Assembly (NCBI GenBank): GCA_947175515.1
Contig: CAMWNA010000003.1
Coordinates: 1 to 46,544 of the forward strand
Reading direction: 5' to 3'
From: an uncultured Clostridia bacterium
GTDB lineage: Bacteria; Bacillota; Clostridia; Christensenellales; Borkfalkiaceae
Length of the DNA stretch: 46,544 nucleotides
Part shown: one piece after another, positions 23,774 through 32,801 of the stretch
Numbering within the stretch: position 1 is the first letter of the stretch
Layout: the number at the start of each line of letters is the position of its first letter
The notes under the pieces: model-generated
The model's input: only the letters and a program-made list of their open reading frames with translations
Databases searched by the model: none
What the model was told of the DNA's origin: nothing
Program-made: the position numbers and the translations under genes

Positions 23774-24220
23774 ATGTCAAAAAACGACGGCAAAAGATTT
23801 TATTGGCTTAAATTAACTCAAGACTTTTTTAAACGAAAAGATACAGACGACTCGGACGCAATACAGCTTCTTTTAAGGCAAGCTGACGGAAGCAAGTATG
23901 TTTGTATCTATTTGATGCTATGTCTTGAAAGTATAAATAAAGGTGGACTCCTTTATTATGAGTCAAACGGAATAAAAATTCCGTACACAATTGAAGATAT
24001 AAAAGCTGAGTGCAGATATTATGATCCATCTGAAATTGAATGTGCCGTAAAGCAATTTTTAGCCTTAGGACTTTTAATTACTGTTGAAATCAGTGATGGT
24101 CAACAAGCTTTTGCTTTACCAGAGGTTCCGAAATTAGTTGGGACAGAAACAGGTGCAGCTATTCGCAAAAGACTACAACGGAATAATTTGCCTCTTTTAG
24201 GGGACAATTCGGGGACTTGA
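23774..24220 (+). CDS. Replisome organizer N-terminal-like protein
   Basis: 148 residues from ATG 23774 (GGAG five bases upstream). A longer frame from 23720 would run through the repeat array. It resembles the N-terminal domain of phage/plasmid replisome organizers: 'KRFYWLKLTQDFF' opening, 'ICIYLMLCLES'-type helix and 'GGLLYYES', then a winged-helix-like segment. Full proteins are usually longer, and this one ends just after the domain, at the point where GGGGACA iterons begin. It may bind those iterons as an initiator, or be a truncated remnant. Confidence 0.7.
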   Translation: MSKNDGKRFYWLKLTQDFFKRKDTDDSDAIQLLLRQADGSKYVCIYLMLCLESINKGGLLYYESNGIKIPYTIEDIKAECRYYDPSEIECAVKQFLALGLLITVEISDGQQAFALPEVPKLVGTETGAAIRKRLQRNNLPLLGDNSGT

Positions 24221-24287
24221 CGGGGGACAATGTCCCCTTTGTTTTATGGAAAATGTCCCATTAAGGAAGGGGACAAATAAGGGGACT
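24200..24287. repeat. GGGGACA iterons, candidate replication origin
   Basis: GGGGAC(A) occurs at 24200, 24211, 24223, 24269 and 24281, with inverted TGTCCC(C) at 24231 and 24254. The third forms a palindrome with the fourth. They start inside the 3' end of the replisome-organizer-like gene. The rest of the gap (24288-24475) shows no gene. Confidence 0.55.
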
Positions 24288-24475
24288 TTGTATCCATAGA
24301 GTATAAGAGATTAAGAGTATTTATTGAAAACACAGGAGAAAAGAGACCAAGTATTTATCGCGCGCGAGAGACGGTGTGAAACATTTTGCAAATTCAGAGC
24401 TTTGCGTTTGCGTGAAACAATGAATAAATATAATGCGCAGTGAATATTCGTGTCGACCACGAATTAGTTTCTTTC

Positions 24476-24541
24476 TGTGTTTTCACAGGTAACGGAAAGA
24501 GTGCGGGAAAACCGAAAGGGCATAGCCCTTGGGTTGTCCCG
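24476..24541. other. Structured module A (TGTGTTTTC + GGGA/AACC hairpin)
   Basis: TGTGTTTTC (24476-24484) is followed by a compound stem-loop: GGGA/TCCC, AACC/GGTT and AAGGGC/GCCCTT around an ATA loop (24504-24541). A similar arrangement is at 30612-30661. It lies about 40 bases before the small gene at 24580. Confidence 0.5.
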
Positions 24542-24579
24542 TCCCTATTGCAAAATTCAGAATTTAAAAGGAGATCAAA

Positions 24580-24747
24580 ATGAAAACTGCAATGACTGAC
24601 AATTCGAACGAAGTAACGTTAAACGTGCCCACAGGTGAAAGCGCGGAAGGCTATTTCGAAAAATTTTTCGGTTGCGCTCCGACGCCGCACGAGGAAATGC
24701 CTGACGATGCCGACGTGGATGCAACTTACGTCATTAAGCTTAAATAA
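24580..24747 (+). CDS. Small acidic protein, 55 aa
   Basis: An easily missed short gene with a very good ribosome binding site (AAAAGGAG, 7 bases before ATG). The 55 residues are acidic (11 Asp/Glu against 4 Lys), with a 'HEEMPDDADVDATY' stretch, no Arg and no membrane segment. It ends 14 bases before the polyvalent gene, so the two are probably cotranscribed. I do not recognise a family. A DNA-mimic or antirestriction role is conceivable from charge and place but not shown. Confidence 0.7.
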   Translation: MKTAMTDNSNEVTLNVPTGESAEGYFEKFFGCAPTPHEEMPDDADVDATYVIKLK

Positions 24748-24761
24748 TCGAGGACGGTTTC

Positions 24762-27700
24762 ATGGAAGATAATAAAGAATTGATAACGAGCCAGTCAGAA
24801 CACGAAAAGACTTCGGAAGAAAAGCCGGCAATAAAAAACTCCGCAACGTTTGCGGAGCAGGTGGATGCCGTTCTGAGCGGCGCGGATATGGAGAGTTCGC
24901 ATTTAGAACTGCTTAAGGTAACGCCTCCGCTTCTTCGAATGGTGGGCGTTCCTAACTTGCCTATCCTAATGACTGCACGCCACGTTAAGACTATAACGCA
25001 GGAAAGCGGAAGCGATTCCGCCAATTATCACGGTTTAGGGACAGAGATTATAAAGAAGCTGCCTGAACTGATATCAGACCCCGTGATGATTATGGATAGT
25101 TTAACACAAAATGACAGTATAGTCATTGTTACGCAAACAGTAGATAAACAATATCGCCCCGTAATCGGAGCTATAAAGCTGGATGGTATAGGTCGCCAAA
25201 AATCCGAAATGATAAGCGCGAATATTTTAACGAGTGCTTATGGACGTAATAATTTCCAGTCGTTCATCGCGCGCAATATTGAGCAAGGGACAGTTCTCTA
25301 TGCGGATAAAGAGAAAAGCCAAGCCTTGTCAGTGAACCCCGGGATACAATTTCCCGACGTTATGGCAAGCCTCAGCTTCAATACTATTATACGCAAAACT
25401 AAGGCTTTTGTCAAGAGCAAGGAAGAAAAAATCAAAGAAAATAAACCCAGTGAGAAAGAAGAGAACACAGAAAAGAAGGAGGAGAAAATGAAATTGTCTG
25501 ACCGCATTAAACGTTTCTTTGGAAGGACGAAGAGCGAGTATAAGGACGTTGCGCCGCAAATTCTTTCGAATGAAGAGTTTGCCGCGCAAAGGGAGCGTAT
25601 AGGTAAAGCCAGAGAAAAAGCTATGCTGATAGCTTCCGAAAGCGGACAACCATATGTAACGATAATGGAAAGCGATTCGGTTAAATTCAAGCCTGGCGAC
25701 GTTCTGTCGTTAGTTGAAGCTGAGAAAAGCTTTACGGAAGAAAACAAAGAGGTTAAAGCTCTTGATGCCGGCGACTATAAAACACTGTTCACAATAGATT
25801 CCGTGTATAAGGGCAAAATGAATAGTGCAGACTGTGTATACCGTATTGGTGCAGAGAACGGCGGAATTGCGGAACAGCTTGCGGAAACGGCAAATTCAAA
25901 TCATGACGTCAATTTGCTCAATTATTCAAAGTACTTGCAAAAGCATCTTGAGCTCGAAGGTATGGTAGATAAAGCCATTGCGGCCAAGCTGCCCTTACAA
26001 AAGCAATACGACGTGCAAGGTTACGCCTTATTCGTAGGCAATGACTTGAACGCATCGCAGAATCCGGAGAGCTTTGAATTTCCGCCGCTTGAAATAGAAC
26101 ACAAAGAAAAAATAATCAATACTGAAAATCTGCCGCACCGTGCGTTTGCCGACGGTCCGATACCGCAGTCGGAGCAAACGTCGAGTAATTCTGCTGAGCG
26201 CCGAGCAACAGATTTTCACGACAAAGTTTTTGGCGTGCGTGAGGAAATGGTAAAAAGCCTTATCAGATACATAGAACAAAGCCCTAAGCAATGGGAAGCT
26301 GGTTGGAATAATATTGCCGGCACGGCGCCTGAAAACGGTAAAACAGGTACACCGTATCGCGGTTTAAACTTGCTTTACTTAACGTTTACGGCGATGCAAA
26401 AAGGGTATACCGACCCTCGCTGGGTAACGTTTAATCAGGCCAAAGAACTCGGAGCGAGTGTAAAGAAGGGTGAGAAGTCTTCGCCCATTATATTCTACGA
26501 ATTATACGACCGAAACACGAAAAAGTCTTACGACAGCAATACGACTAAAAATATGACCGACGAACAGAAGGATGCGTATATGAAGGAGAATGTTTACGCT
26601 GTCCTTAAATATTCGAACGTCTTTAATGCTTCACAATGTCATAACTTCCCAGAGCGTGACACCGCGTCGATGCAGATGAAGGAAGAAGAACGTGCAAAGC
26701 AGAACGCATTAATCGAATCTATTATTTCGAATAGTGCAGCGCCCGTTCTCCATGATGGGGGCAACGAAGCTTTCTATTCGCCCATGCAGGATAAAATACA
26801 TTTGCCGCCGCTCGAAGCTTTCAATACGATGCAGGATTATTATGCAACCGCGTTGCATGAAATTGCTCACTCCACGGGCCATGAAAGCCGCTTAAACCGT
26901 GATTTAAGCGGTAGCAGGCATTCGTCGGCATACGCAAAGGAAGAACTCCGCGCTGAGCTTGCTTGTGTATTTATGCAGGTGGAGCAGGGTTTAAAGCTTG
27001 ACGGTAAACACTTCTCAAACCATGCAGCATATCTGAACAGTTGGCTTAACCAAGTTAAGGATGACCCCCAGATATTTTATGCGGCCGCGCGAGATGCGGA
27101 GAAAATCTCGGACTACGTTGCCGAGAACTATCTGCATGCAGCGCAGACTGCTGAGCTCGAAGGCGAAGCAGTTCACTCGAATACAGCCGCAGTAGTTCAG
27201 GGAAACACAGAAAAAAAAGAAGCTTTAAATGCGTCAAAAATCAATTTAACTGAAAAGCGTTTGAAAGACTATGCAGATATATTGCGTAGGAACGATTTAG
27301 AGGTCGGTAATACCGCTCAGTCGGACGAATATTACATAAACCAAGCCCGAGAACAAATAAAAGCTTATGAGCAGACAGACGAATATAGAGGAGCAGTGAG
27401 AGCAGATTATCCGCGCGACTTCGAAGACGAGCTCACCGAAACGTTGCTTGACGAGGCTGAGGCTCACGTCGGGACCTTGAATGGAGAACACAAAGAAGAA
27501 AAAAGCTTTGAGGATACAGTGCAAGAGCTTGCAACATCGGAGGGATATAGCTTTACCGAAAATGCGGAACTTGTGCATCAGTATTCAAAGAATATTTTTG
27601 AAACTGAGCTCAAAGCGCGCGATGTTTTCTCTGACAATAATATGCAAAAACAGCCAGCGTTTTCGAAATTTTCAACTGCACAAATAGAACACATTGCTAA

Positions 27701-30578
27701 AAATTATATGTATTACAACAACACCTATGCTTTCAACTTGGCAAAAATAATGAAAGCAGAGCGTGAAAAATATGAATATCAGGCTTTAAAAGCCATTTTG
27801 CAACAAGGTAATGACGCGCCCGAGTATATCCGAATTGATGGGTATAATTATTTGTTCAGAACAGAAGATTTGACCCAGAAATACGGCGGAAAAATTGAGA
27901 ACGGGCAAATAGTTGTTACACCTGAGCTTGAAAATTCATTTTTTAAACTTAATGAAAAATACAACGAACAGCAAGGAGAACACAAAGAAAAAATGAATTC
28001 AGTGCCTCATTATACAATTGATTTCAAATTAAATTGTTCAAATGAAATGCTTTTAAGCAATGAATTAAAGCAATTAGGCTTTAAAGTTGATAGAGATGCT
28101 TATAATCGAAACGAGCAAAGAGATGGTACAGCACTCGAAAATCGAATAGACCGTTGGGTGGACGAAATTAATTATGTGGGAGCCGAGGGCAAGTCAATTG
28201 AAGGTTGGTATGGAAAAACTTTTAACGGAATTATGTTAGAGTCAACCGATATTACAGGCTTTACGACGTCTGGCTTAAGTCTTAAAGAAGTGCAAGCCGT
28301 AGCCGATGCGGTGCAGAGCTTTGGCGTTAACGTTACAGTAAAAGAGATTCCGTCGCAGCATCGTATTGTTCCAGAACAGAAGCAAGAGACTTCGAACAAC
28401 GGCGCCGCGGCGAAAGCTCCACTGGTTGTCAATTTGTTTGCAGGACCGGGCGCAGGAAAAACCACGGCCGCACTGGAGCTTACGGCAGCGCTGAAGAAAG
28501 AGGGGTACAACGTAGAGTATGTTTCCGAGTTCGCCAAGGAGCTCGTGCTCGAGGGCAGAACTGAAGAGCTGAAGGACCAGGAGTTTGTAACGAACGAGCA
28601 GTACCATAGAATAGACCGTTTACGTAACTCAGGGGTTGAGATTATCGTAACGGATTCCCCAGTACTCCTCGGCAAAGTATACGGCGAAGGGAAGAACAGC
28701 GCGGAGTACGATAAGCAAATACTCGATTATCACAACAGCTTCGAGAACTTTAACCTTATGGTTAAGCGCGGCGAAACTTTCCAAGCAGAAGGGCGAGTGC
28801 ATAATCTTGAGCAATCAAAAGAGCTCGATACAAAGATAACGTCTATGTTACGCAGTAACCAAATATTTTACGGTAACTATCACCACGGTGATATAGACAA
28901 AACTATCGACCGTATAAATGCAACGTACGCTCGCTTGTACGGAGAAAAGCAAGCGGATAATAAAAATGTATCCGTAAATACGTTCTGCACTGATTTTGGC
29001 GGTGAATATCTGTATTTCCGTGTCAATGATGGACTATCGATTGAGGATGTTTGTAAAGGTTACGCCGAGGACCCTGAAGATGGCTTTGGTTATAACTTTG
29101 GGCAAGAGATATCAGAAAGCCAGTACAATGAAATCAGAAATACAAGCAAAGGCTTTAATATCGATTTTCTTGACGATATAAATGCTTTTACGATAACTCA
29201 GGATGGAAATGTTTTAGAGAGCGGCTATTTGTACGAGGATTTAGTTTTGAAGTATCAAGAACCTGAAGCGCAAGAAGAATCAGCCGAAAAGACCGTTGGA
29301 GAGGAGCTAACGAATAAAACCACGTGGAGCAAGATAAATCTTCCAGACGGCGCTGTCGGAAACGAGTACGGCAAAACCACTCTTGTTAAAATGCCGCAGA
29401 GTGGCGAATATGCTCATTTTGGTGTTTTCGTTTCTACACAATATCTCAGGCAGAATTCAAAGACAGGCAAGTGGCAGCTTAACGTCGGCGATAAATTCAC
29501 GTACCGCTTAACAAACGACGGGCGGCAGGTCGAACTGACGGGCCAAGAACTCAAGGATAGCTTTGCCGGGGTGCTTATCGGAAAAACTCCCGAGCGTGTG
29601 GCGCCGAGCCGTAAAAATCTGAGAGTGCTCGACAATCTTGAAAAGAACGTTCCAAAAGAACTTCGTGTGCATGCCAATTGGTGTGTTTACCGCACCTATA
29701 AGGAAACGGATAAGGAAAAGAAGGGTAAAGTCATCAAGTCGGCAGTAACGGGAGAGGGGGCAAGCCCTAAGAACTCGGCAGACTGGACCGACTTCGATAC
29801 AGCGATGAAATATGCACGTGAAAACAACTTCGAAGGCCTTGCGTTCGTGTTGGAACAAAATAGCGGCATAACGTGCATCGATTTGGATAAGTGCATCAAG
29901 AACGCGGAGACGGGGGAAATGAAGGAACGCGCGACCAAGCTAATTGAAGAGCTGAAAGGCACGTACATGGAGCGCAGCACGTCTGGGAACGGCGTACATA
30001 TTTTCATTAAGGACGACATCCTTAAAGGCGGCAAGTATAAAGACTCCTCGGTAAGTGAGGAGAAGGGCGACCTCGAAGTCTTCGATAATCAGCGCATTAT
30101 ATCGATGACCGGTGATATGTTTTCTGAAACGAACACCTTGACGAGAGCCGGCAGCAGTGCAACCGTTTATCTTCGTCAGGAGCTCGGCGAAAAACAGCAG
30201 ACTCACCGTTCACCATCTTCCAACGTAAGGACCGGCTATAAAGCCGGCAGCGACCGAGAGGTAGTAGAGCGCATCCGCCGTAGCAAGCGCGCAGGCGACT
30301 TCGAGGATCTTTATACCGGTCACGGTATTACTGGGAACGCGTCGATTGATGACATGAAGCTTGCTAATATTCTCGCTTTCTTCACTAACGGTGATGCCGC
30401 TCAGTGCATGAGAATTATGCGTGAGGCGTCAACGTACCGTTCTGACAAACCCGAATCTTATTATAATCACACCATATCCAAGGCAATCGACACATTAACT
30501 ATCCGCCCATCGTACGGCGCCGCGCAGGGCGCTTCAGCAAGCAATAAGCGGACAGCAGGAAACGGTGCAGCGCAGTAA
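24762..30578 (+). CDS. Polyvalent protein: MuF-C-like, ArdC-N, zincin, P-loop kinase, PrimPol and HBD
   Basis: 1938 residues. MuF-C-like domain (about 50-215: 'MVGVPNLPILMT', 'LISDPVMIMDS', 'LYADKEKS'). ArdC-type ssDNA-binding domain (about 484-630: 'PYRGLNLLYLTFTA', 'KKGEKSSPIIFYE'). Zincin metallopeptidase domain with HEIAH (699-703) and Glu732 in 'EELRAELAC'. Uncharacterised middle (about 830-1215). P-loop kinase-like domain with GPGAGKT (1228-1234). PrimPol-type primase (about 1625-1830: 'ITCIDLDKC' with Asp1707/Asp1709 and 'STSGNGVHIFI'). NrS-1-type helix bundle (about 1832-1912). Such assemblies are known as polyvalent proteins, carried into the recipient by phages and conjugative elements to prime DNA and counter host defences. 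GAGGAC lies 8 bases before the start. Confidence 0.85.
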   Translation: MEDNKELITSQSEHEKTSEEKPAIKNSATFAEQVDAVLSGADMESSHLELLKVTPPLLRMVGVPNLPILMTARHVKTITQESGSDSANYHGLGTEIIKKLPELISDPVMIMDSLTQNDSIVIVTQTVDKQYRPVIGAIKLDGIGRQKSEMISANILTSAYGRNNFQSFIARNIEQGTVLYADKEKSQALSVNPGIQFPDVMASLSFNTIIRKTKAFVKSKEEKIKENKPSEKEENTEKKEEKMKLSDRIKRFFGRTKSEYKDVAPQILSNEEFAAQRERIGKAREKAMLIASESGQPYVTIMESDSVKFKPGDVLSLVEAEKSFTEENKEVKALDAGDYKTLFTIDSVYKGKMNSADCVYRIGAENGGIAEQLAETANSNHDVNLLNYSKYLQKHLELEGMVDKAIAAKLPLQKQYDVQGYALFVGNDLNASQNPESFEFPPLEIEHKEKIINTENLPHRAFADGPIPQSEQTSSNSAERRATDFHDKVFGVREEMVKSLIRYIEQSPKQWEAGWNNIAGTAPENGKTGTPYRGLNLLYLTFTAMQKGYTDPRWVTFNQAKELGASVKKGEKSSPIIFYELYDRNTKKSYDSNTTKNMTDEQKDAYMKENVYAVLKYSNVFNASQCHNFPERDTASMQMKEEERAKQNALIESIISNSAAPVLHDGGNEAFYSPMQDKIHLPPLEAFNTMQDYYATALHEIAHSTGHESRLNRDLSGSRHSSAYAKEELRAELACVFMQVEQGLKLDGKHFSNHAAYLNSWLNQVKDDPQIFYAAARDAEKISDYVAENYLHAAQTAELEGEAVHSNTAAVVQGNTEKKEALNASKINLTEKRLKDYADILRRNDLEVGNTAQSDEYYINQAREQIKAYEQTDEYRGAVRADYPRDFEDELTETLLDEAEAHVGTLNGEHKEEKSFEDTVQELATSEGYSFTENAELVHQYSKNIFETELKARDVFSDNNMQKQPAFSKFSTAQIEHIAKNYMYYNNTYAFNLAKIMKAEREKYEYQALKAILQQGNDAPEYIRIDGYNYLFRTEDLTQKYGGKIENGQIVVTPELENSFFKLNEKYNEQQGEHKEKMNSVPHYTIDFKLNCSNEMLLSNELKQLGFKVDRDAYNRNEQRDGTALENRIDRWVDEINYVGAEGKSIEGWYGKTFNGIMLESTDITGFTTSGLSLKEVQAVADAVQSFGVNVTVKEIPSQHRIVPEQKQETSNNGAAAKAPLVVNLFAGPGAGKTTAALELTAALKKEGYNVEYVSEFAKELVLEGRTEELKDQEFVTNEQYHRIDRLRNSGVEIIVTDSPVLLGKVYGEGKNSAEYDKQILDYHNSFENFNLMVKRGETFQAEGRVHNLEQSKELDTKITSMLRSNQIFYGNYHHGDIDKTIDRINATYARLYGEKQADNKNVSVNTFCTDFGGEYLYFRVNDGLSIEDVCKGYAEDPEDGFGYNFGQEISESQYNEIRNTSKGFNIDFLDDINAFTITQDGNVLESGYLYEDLVLKYQEPEAQEESAEKTVGEELTNKTTWSKINLPDGAVGNEYGKTTLVKMPQSGEYAHFGVFVSTQYLRQNSKTGKWQLNVGDKFTYRLTNDGRQVELTGQELKDSFAGVLIGKTPERVAPSRKNLRVLDNLEKNVPKELRVHANWCVYRTYKETDKEKKGKVIKSAVTGEGASPKNSADWTDFDTAMKYARENNFEGLAFVLEQNSGITCIDLDKCIKNAETGEMKERATKLIEELKGTYMERSTSGNGVHIFIKDDILKGGKYKDSSVSEEKGDLEVFDNQRIISMTGDMFSETNTLTRAGSSATVYLRQELGEKQQTHRSPSSNVRTGYKAGSDREVVERIRRSKRAGDFEDLYTGHGITGNASIDDMKLANILAFFTNGDAAQCMRIMREASTYRSDKPESYYNHTISKAIDTLTIRPSYGAAQGASASNKRTAGNGAAQ

Positions 30579-30611
30579 TACAATTTTACCGCATCTGGAC
30601 ACGACTCTTCC

Positions 30612-30661
30612 TGTGTTCTCCGGCGTGAAGGGGTGCAGGGGAAACCGCAAGAGGTTTCCCC
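30612..30661. other. Structured module B (TGTGTTCTC + GGGGAAACC hairpin)
   Basis: TGTGTTCTC (30612-30620), then a perfect 9-bp hairpin GGGGAAACC/GGTTTCCCC (30638-30646 with 30653-30661). It resembles module A, so the pair flanks the polyvalent gene. A GC-rich stretch with GGCGCC inverted repeats follows to about 30700. Confidence 0.5.
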
Positions 30662-30742
30662 GCCCGCCCTCGGCGCCCGGTGGCGCCGCCGCACTAAGCC
30701 TTGCAGCCTTGATGCGGAGAAAACACGGGAAAGACTAAATCA

Positions 30743-30952
30743 CGGCACATAGAGTGCCGCCCGAATAAGGAGAACCTTACTCGGGGTAGCGTACACAGAT
30801 AAATAAATCTGTGTACTTGAAAACAAGCAGGATAAGAGGTGGGACACCCCGTAAAACTTGCGTTTCACTATTATATAGTAAACTGTCCCACCTCATAGAT
30901 TTCGGTGTTCCATACTGTCCCACCGAAATTGCGACAAATCGGAGACCGATTT
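30743..30952. other. Candidate oriT: cluster of inverted repeats upstream of relaxase genes
   Basis: Consecutive perfect inverted repeats: CGGCAC/GTGCCG (30743-30759), GTACACAGAT/ATCTGTGTAC (30791-30816), an 11-bp GAGGTGGGACA/TGTCCCACCTC pair (30836-30846 with 30884-30894), ATTTCGGTG/CACCGAAAT (30899-30929) and AAATCGG/CCGATTT (30936-30952). TGTCCCACC recurs twice and its inverse once. It directly precedes the RHH accessory and relaxase genes, the usual oriT place. The nick site is not identified. No gene is visible in 30579-30971. Confidence 0.55.
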
Positions 30953-30971
30953 TCGTTAAGGAGAAAACACA

Positions 30972-31460
30972 GTGAAAAATAAACAAGAGTTCGAAAAAGT
31001 CAAAAACGAATTCAAAATTCGTCTCTATGACACGGAAGTAATCAAATCAATTGCCGAGCTGATGCAGACGGGCAAGTTCGAAAGCTATAACGACTTGCTT
31101 GGCTATGCAATCAGTTTCGGCATTGAGAAGATTTATCTGGAGTTCGGGAAAAAGCGGGCGCTCACCAATCCGTTCGAAGTTGACATGCCGATGGAAGAGC
31201 GATTAAACCTTATCGACAGGAAACTTGCAGAAGCTCGGATTATGCAGGAGGATATGTTTATTCTGTCAAACGGCCTTGAAATTTTAATTTCGACCGTTTA
31301 CAACACGCTGCGAGCCGAAGCTGCAGGCGAAGAAGTTACGCCGGAACTCATAGATAGCGGTTTCTTCTCAACGCTACCGGAATTCTACCGCGTTATCAAA
31401 GATACCATGATTGAGCGCTCAAAAAAGAAAACACAGAAGGAAAAGAAGAAAAATGTCTAA
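30972..31460 (+). CDS. Relaxosome accessory protein (RHH-type), GTG start
   Basis: 162 residues from a GTG start with AAGGAG 10 bases upstream. The N-terminal segment (about 14-55, 'FKIRLYDTEVIKSIAELMQTGKFESYNDLLGYAISFGIE') has the strand-helix-helix pattern of an RHH DNA-binding protein. A helical middle follows and the tail is very basic ('RSKKKTQKEKKKN'). Its place between the candidate oriT and the relaxase gene, which it overlaps by 8 bases, fits a MobC-like protein that bends oriT and recruits the relaxase. Confidence 0.7.
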   Translation: MKNKQEFEKVKNEFKIRLYDTEVIKSIAELMQTGKFESYNDLLGYAISFGIEKIYLEFGKKRALTNPFEVDMPMEERLNLIDRKLAEARIMQEDMFILSNGLEILISTVYNTLRAEAAGEEVTPELIDSGFFSTLPEFYRVIKDTMIERSKKKTQKEKKKNV

Positions 31461-32787
31461 GGTAGTATTTAACGTCAGTTACACGAACGCGCAGCCGCCG
31501 GTGAACTTTACGGGCAAAGCACGTGCGGATTACATTGCGCAACGCAAGTTCTATAATTTGACGGCGGATTACAATTACTTTGAGTATTCACTTAACGGCC
31601 AAAAAGTCGTTAAGAACGCTAATGCGGAGCATTATTTTACCCGTGAAGGCACGAACACCGGGCTTTTTAACATGGACGGCGTTATATCCGAAGAGAAAAA
31701 GGCCGAGTTAAAAAGTCTGTTAAAAGATACGCAAAGCCCTATCTGGCACGGTTTCATCAGCTTCGATGAGGAAACCAGCCTCGGCTTCCAGACGCAGGAG
31801 AACTGCATAAAGTTTCTGCGCCAGACTTTCGGCGAGTTTTTAAGGCGCGGCGGTTTCAGAAAAAATAACGTAGAGCTTTACTGTTCGTTGCATGACGATA
31901 CCGATAATCGCCATATTCATTTCGCTTTCTTTGAAAGAGAGCCTCTGCACTGTAATAAAAACGGTGTGGCCGGGCAGTTTAGGCAAGGTTTTATTCAGAA
32001 CAAGATAATTGATAATTATCTCGTATCAGCGAATATGCACCTTTCTGAACACGGCGCCGAATATTACACCGCACGTGACGAGGCAGTAAGCGAGCTTAAC
32101 AAAATCCGCGAAAATCATGCAGTTGGCGGCACGTTCTTCACCACCGACCGCGGCCGTAATCTCGAGCTTAACCTTGCCTTTGACAAGCTTATTGCAAAAT
32201 TGCCTAAGACGGGCCGTTTACAGTACAACGCAAAAGAGATGGCAGAGCTTCGGACTGAAATCGACAAGCTTGCGGCGCTGCTCATAAAGTCGGATAAGCG
32301 TGCGGAAGCTGCGCATCTCAAGATGCTTAAACAGTTTGCGCGTGTAGAAAACGAGGTCCGCGAGCTGGCCTTGGATAACAAGCTCGCCTATATGAACGAC
32401 CGCCGAATGACGAAGGAAGAGCTGCAAACCGTAATGAACGAAGATACACGCAATCAGAAGATGCCCGTTAAATATCTTGACATGCAGAACGTTGACTATT
32501 TCGAACGGCTGAAAGCGGATTATGCGGCAAGGCTCGGAAATATCGTTCTTGGTATTTGTAAGGACATAAAACGTACTGACAAAATGTCCGTACACCGTAA
32601 GGCTTACGTGAACGATATTCGCAGAAAAGTCGAGGCCAAGCATAAACGCATAAAGCGCGGCGACTTTTTCCGAACGGCGAGGGAAGTTCTTGCGGCCGTT
32701 TGCTCAACCGATAGCGCGAACTTCCTCAAATCGTTCAAGCAAATCGAAGCCGAAATTGCTTTCGAGCAAGTTGATGGCAGAATCTGA
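31453..32787 (+). CDS. MobL-family relaxase
   Basis: 444 residues from ATG 31453, preceded by AGGAAAAG; a longer frame from 31411 would only add basic residues in the upstream gene. Features of MobL (MobP3-type) relaxases of Gram-positive elements: 'WHGFISFDEE', then 'LYCSLHDDTDNRHIHFAFFE', where the H-I-H metal ligands lie at about residue 155. The N-terminal region ('FNVSYTN...YIAQRKF') has a Tyr-rich stretch that may hold the nicking Tyr. The helical C-terminal half probably contacts the coupling protein. It nicks oriT and pilots the strand. A TGTNNNNACA array lies inside its coding sequence (32557-32594). Confidence 0.88.
   Translation: MSKVVFNVSYTNAQPPVNFTGKARADYIAQRKFYNLTADYNYFEYSLNGQKVVKNANAEHYFTREGTNTGLFNMDGVISEEKKAELKSLLKDTQSPIWHGFISFDEETSLGFQTQENCIKFLRQTFGEFLRRGGFRKNNVELYCSLHDDTDNRHIHFAFFEREPLHCNKNGVAGQFRQGFIQNKIIDNYLVSANMHLSEHGAEYYTARDEAVSELNKIRENHAVGGTFFTTDRGRNLELNLAFDKLIAKLPKTGRLQYNAKEMAELRTEIDKLAALLIKSDKRAEAAHLKMLKQFARVENEVRELALDNKLAYMNDRRMTKEELQTVMNEDTRNQKMPVKYLDMQNVDYFERLKADYAARLGNIVLGICKDIKRTDKMSVHRKAYVNDIRRKVEAKHKRIKRGDFFRTAREVLAAVCSTDSANFLKSFKQIEAEIAFEQVDGRI
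32557..32594. repeat. TGTNNNNACA array 5 inside the relaxase gene
   Basis: TGTAAGGACA (32557), CGTACTGACA (32572) and TGTCCGTACA (32585); the last two are an inverted pair with a 3-base AAA spacer. They are within coding sequence near the relaxase C-terminus. Confidence 0.6.
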
Positions 32788-32801
32788 CAAATGAGGTAAA
32801 G

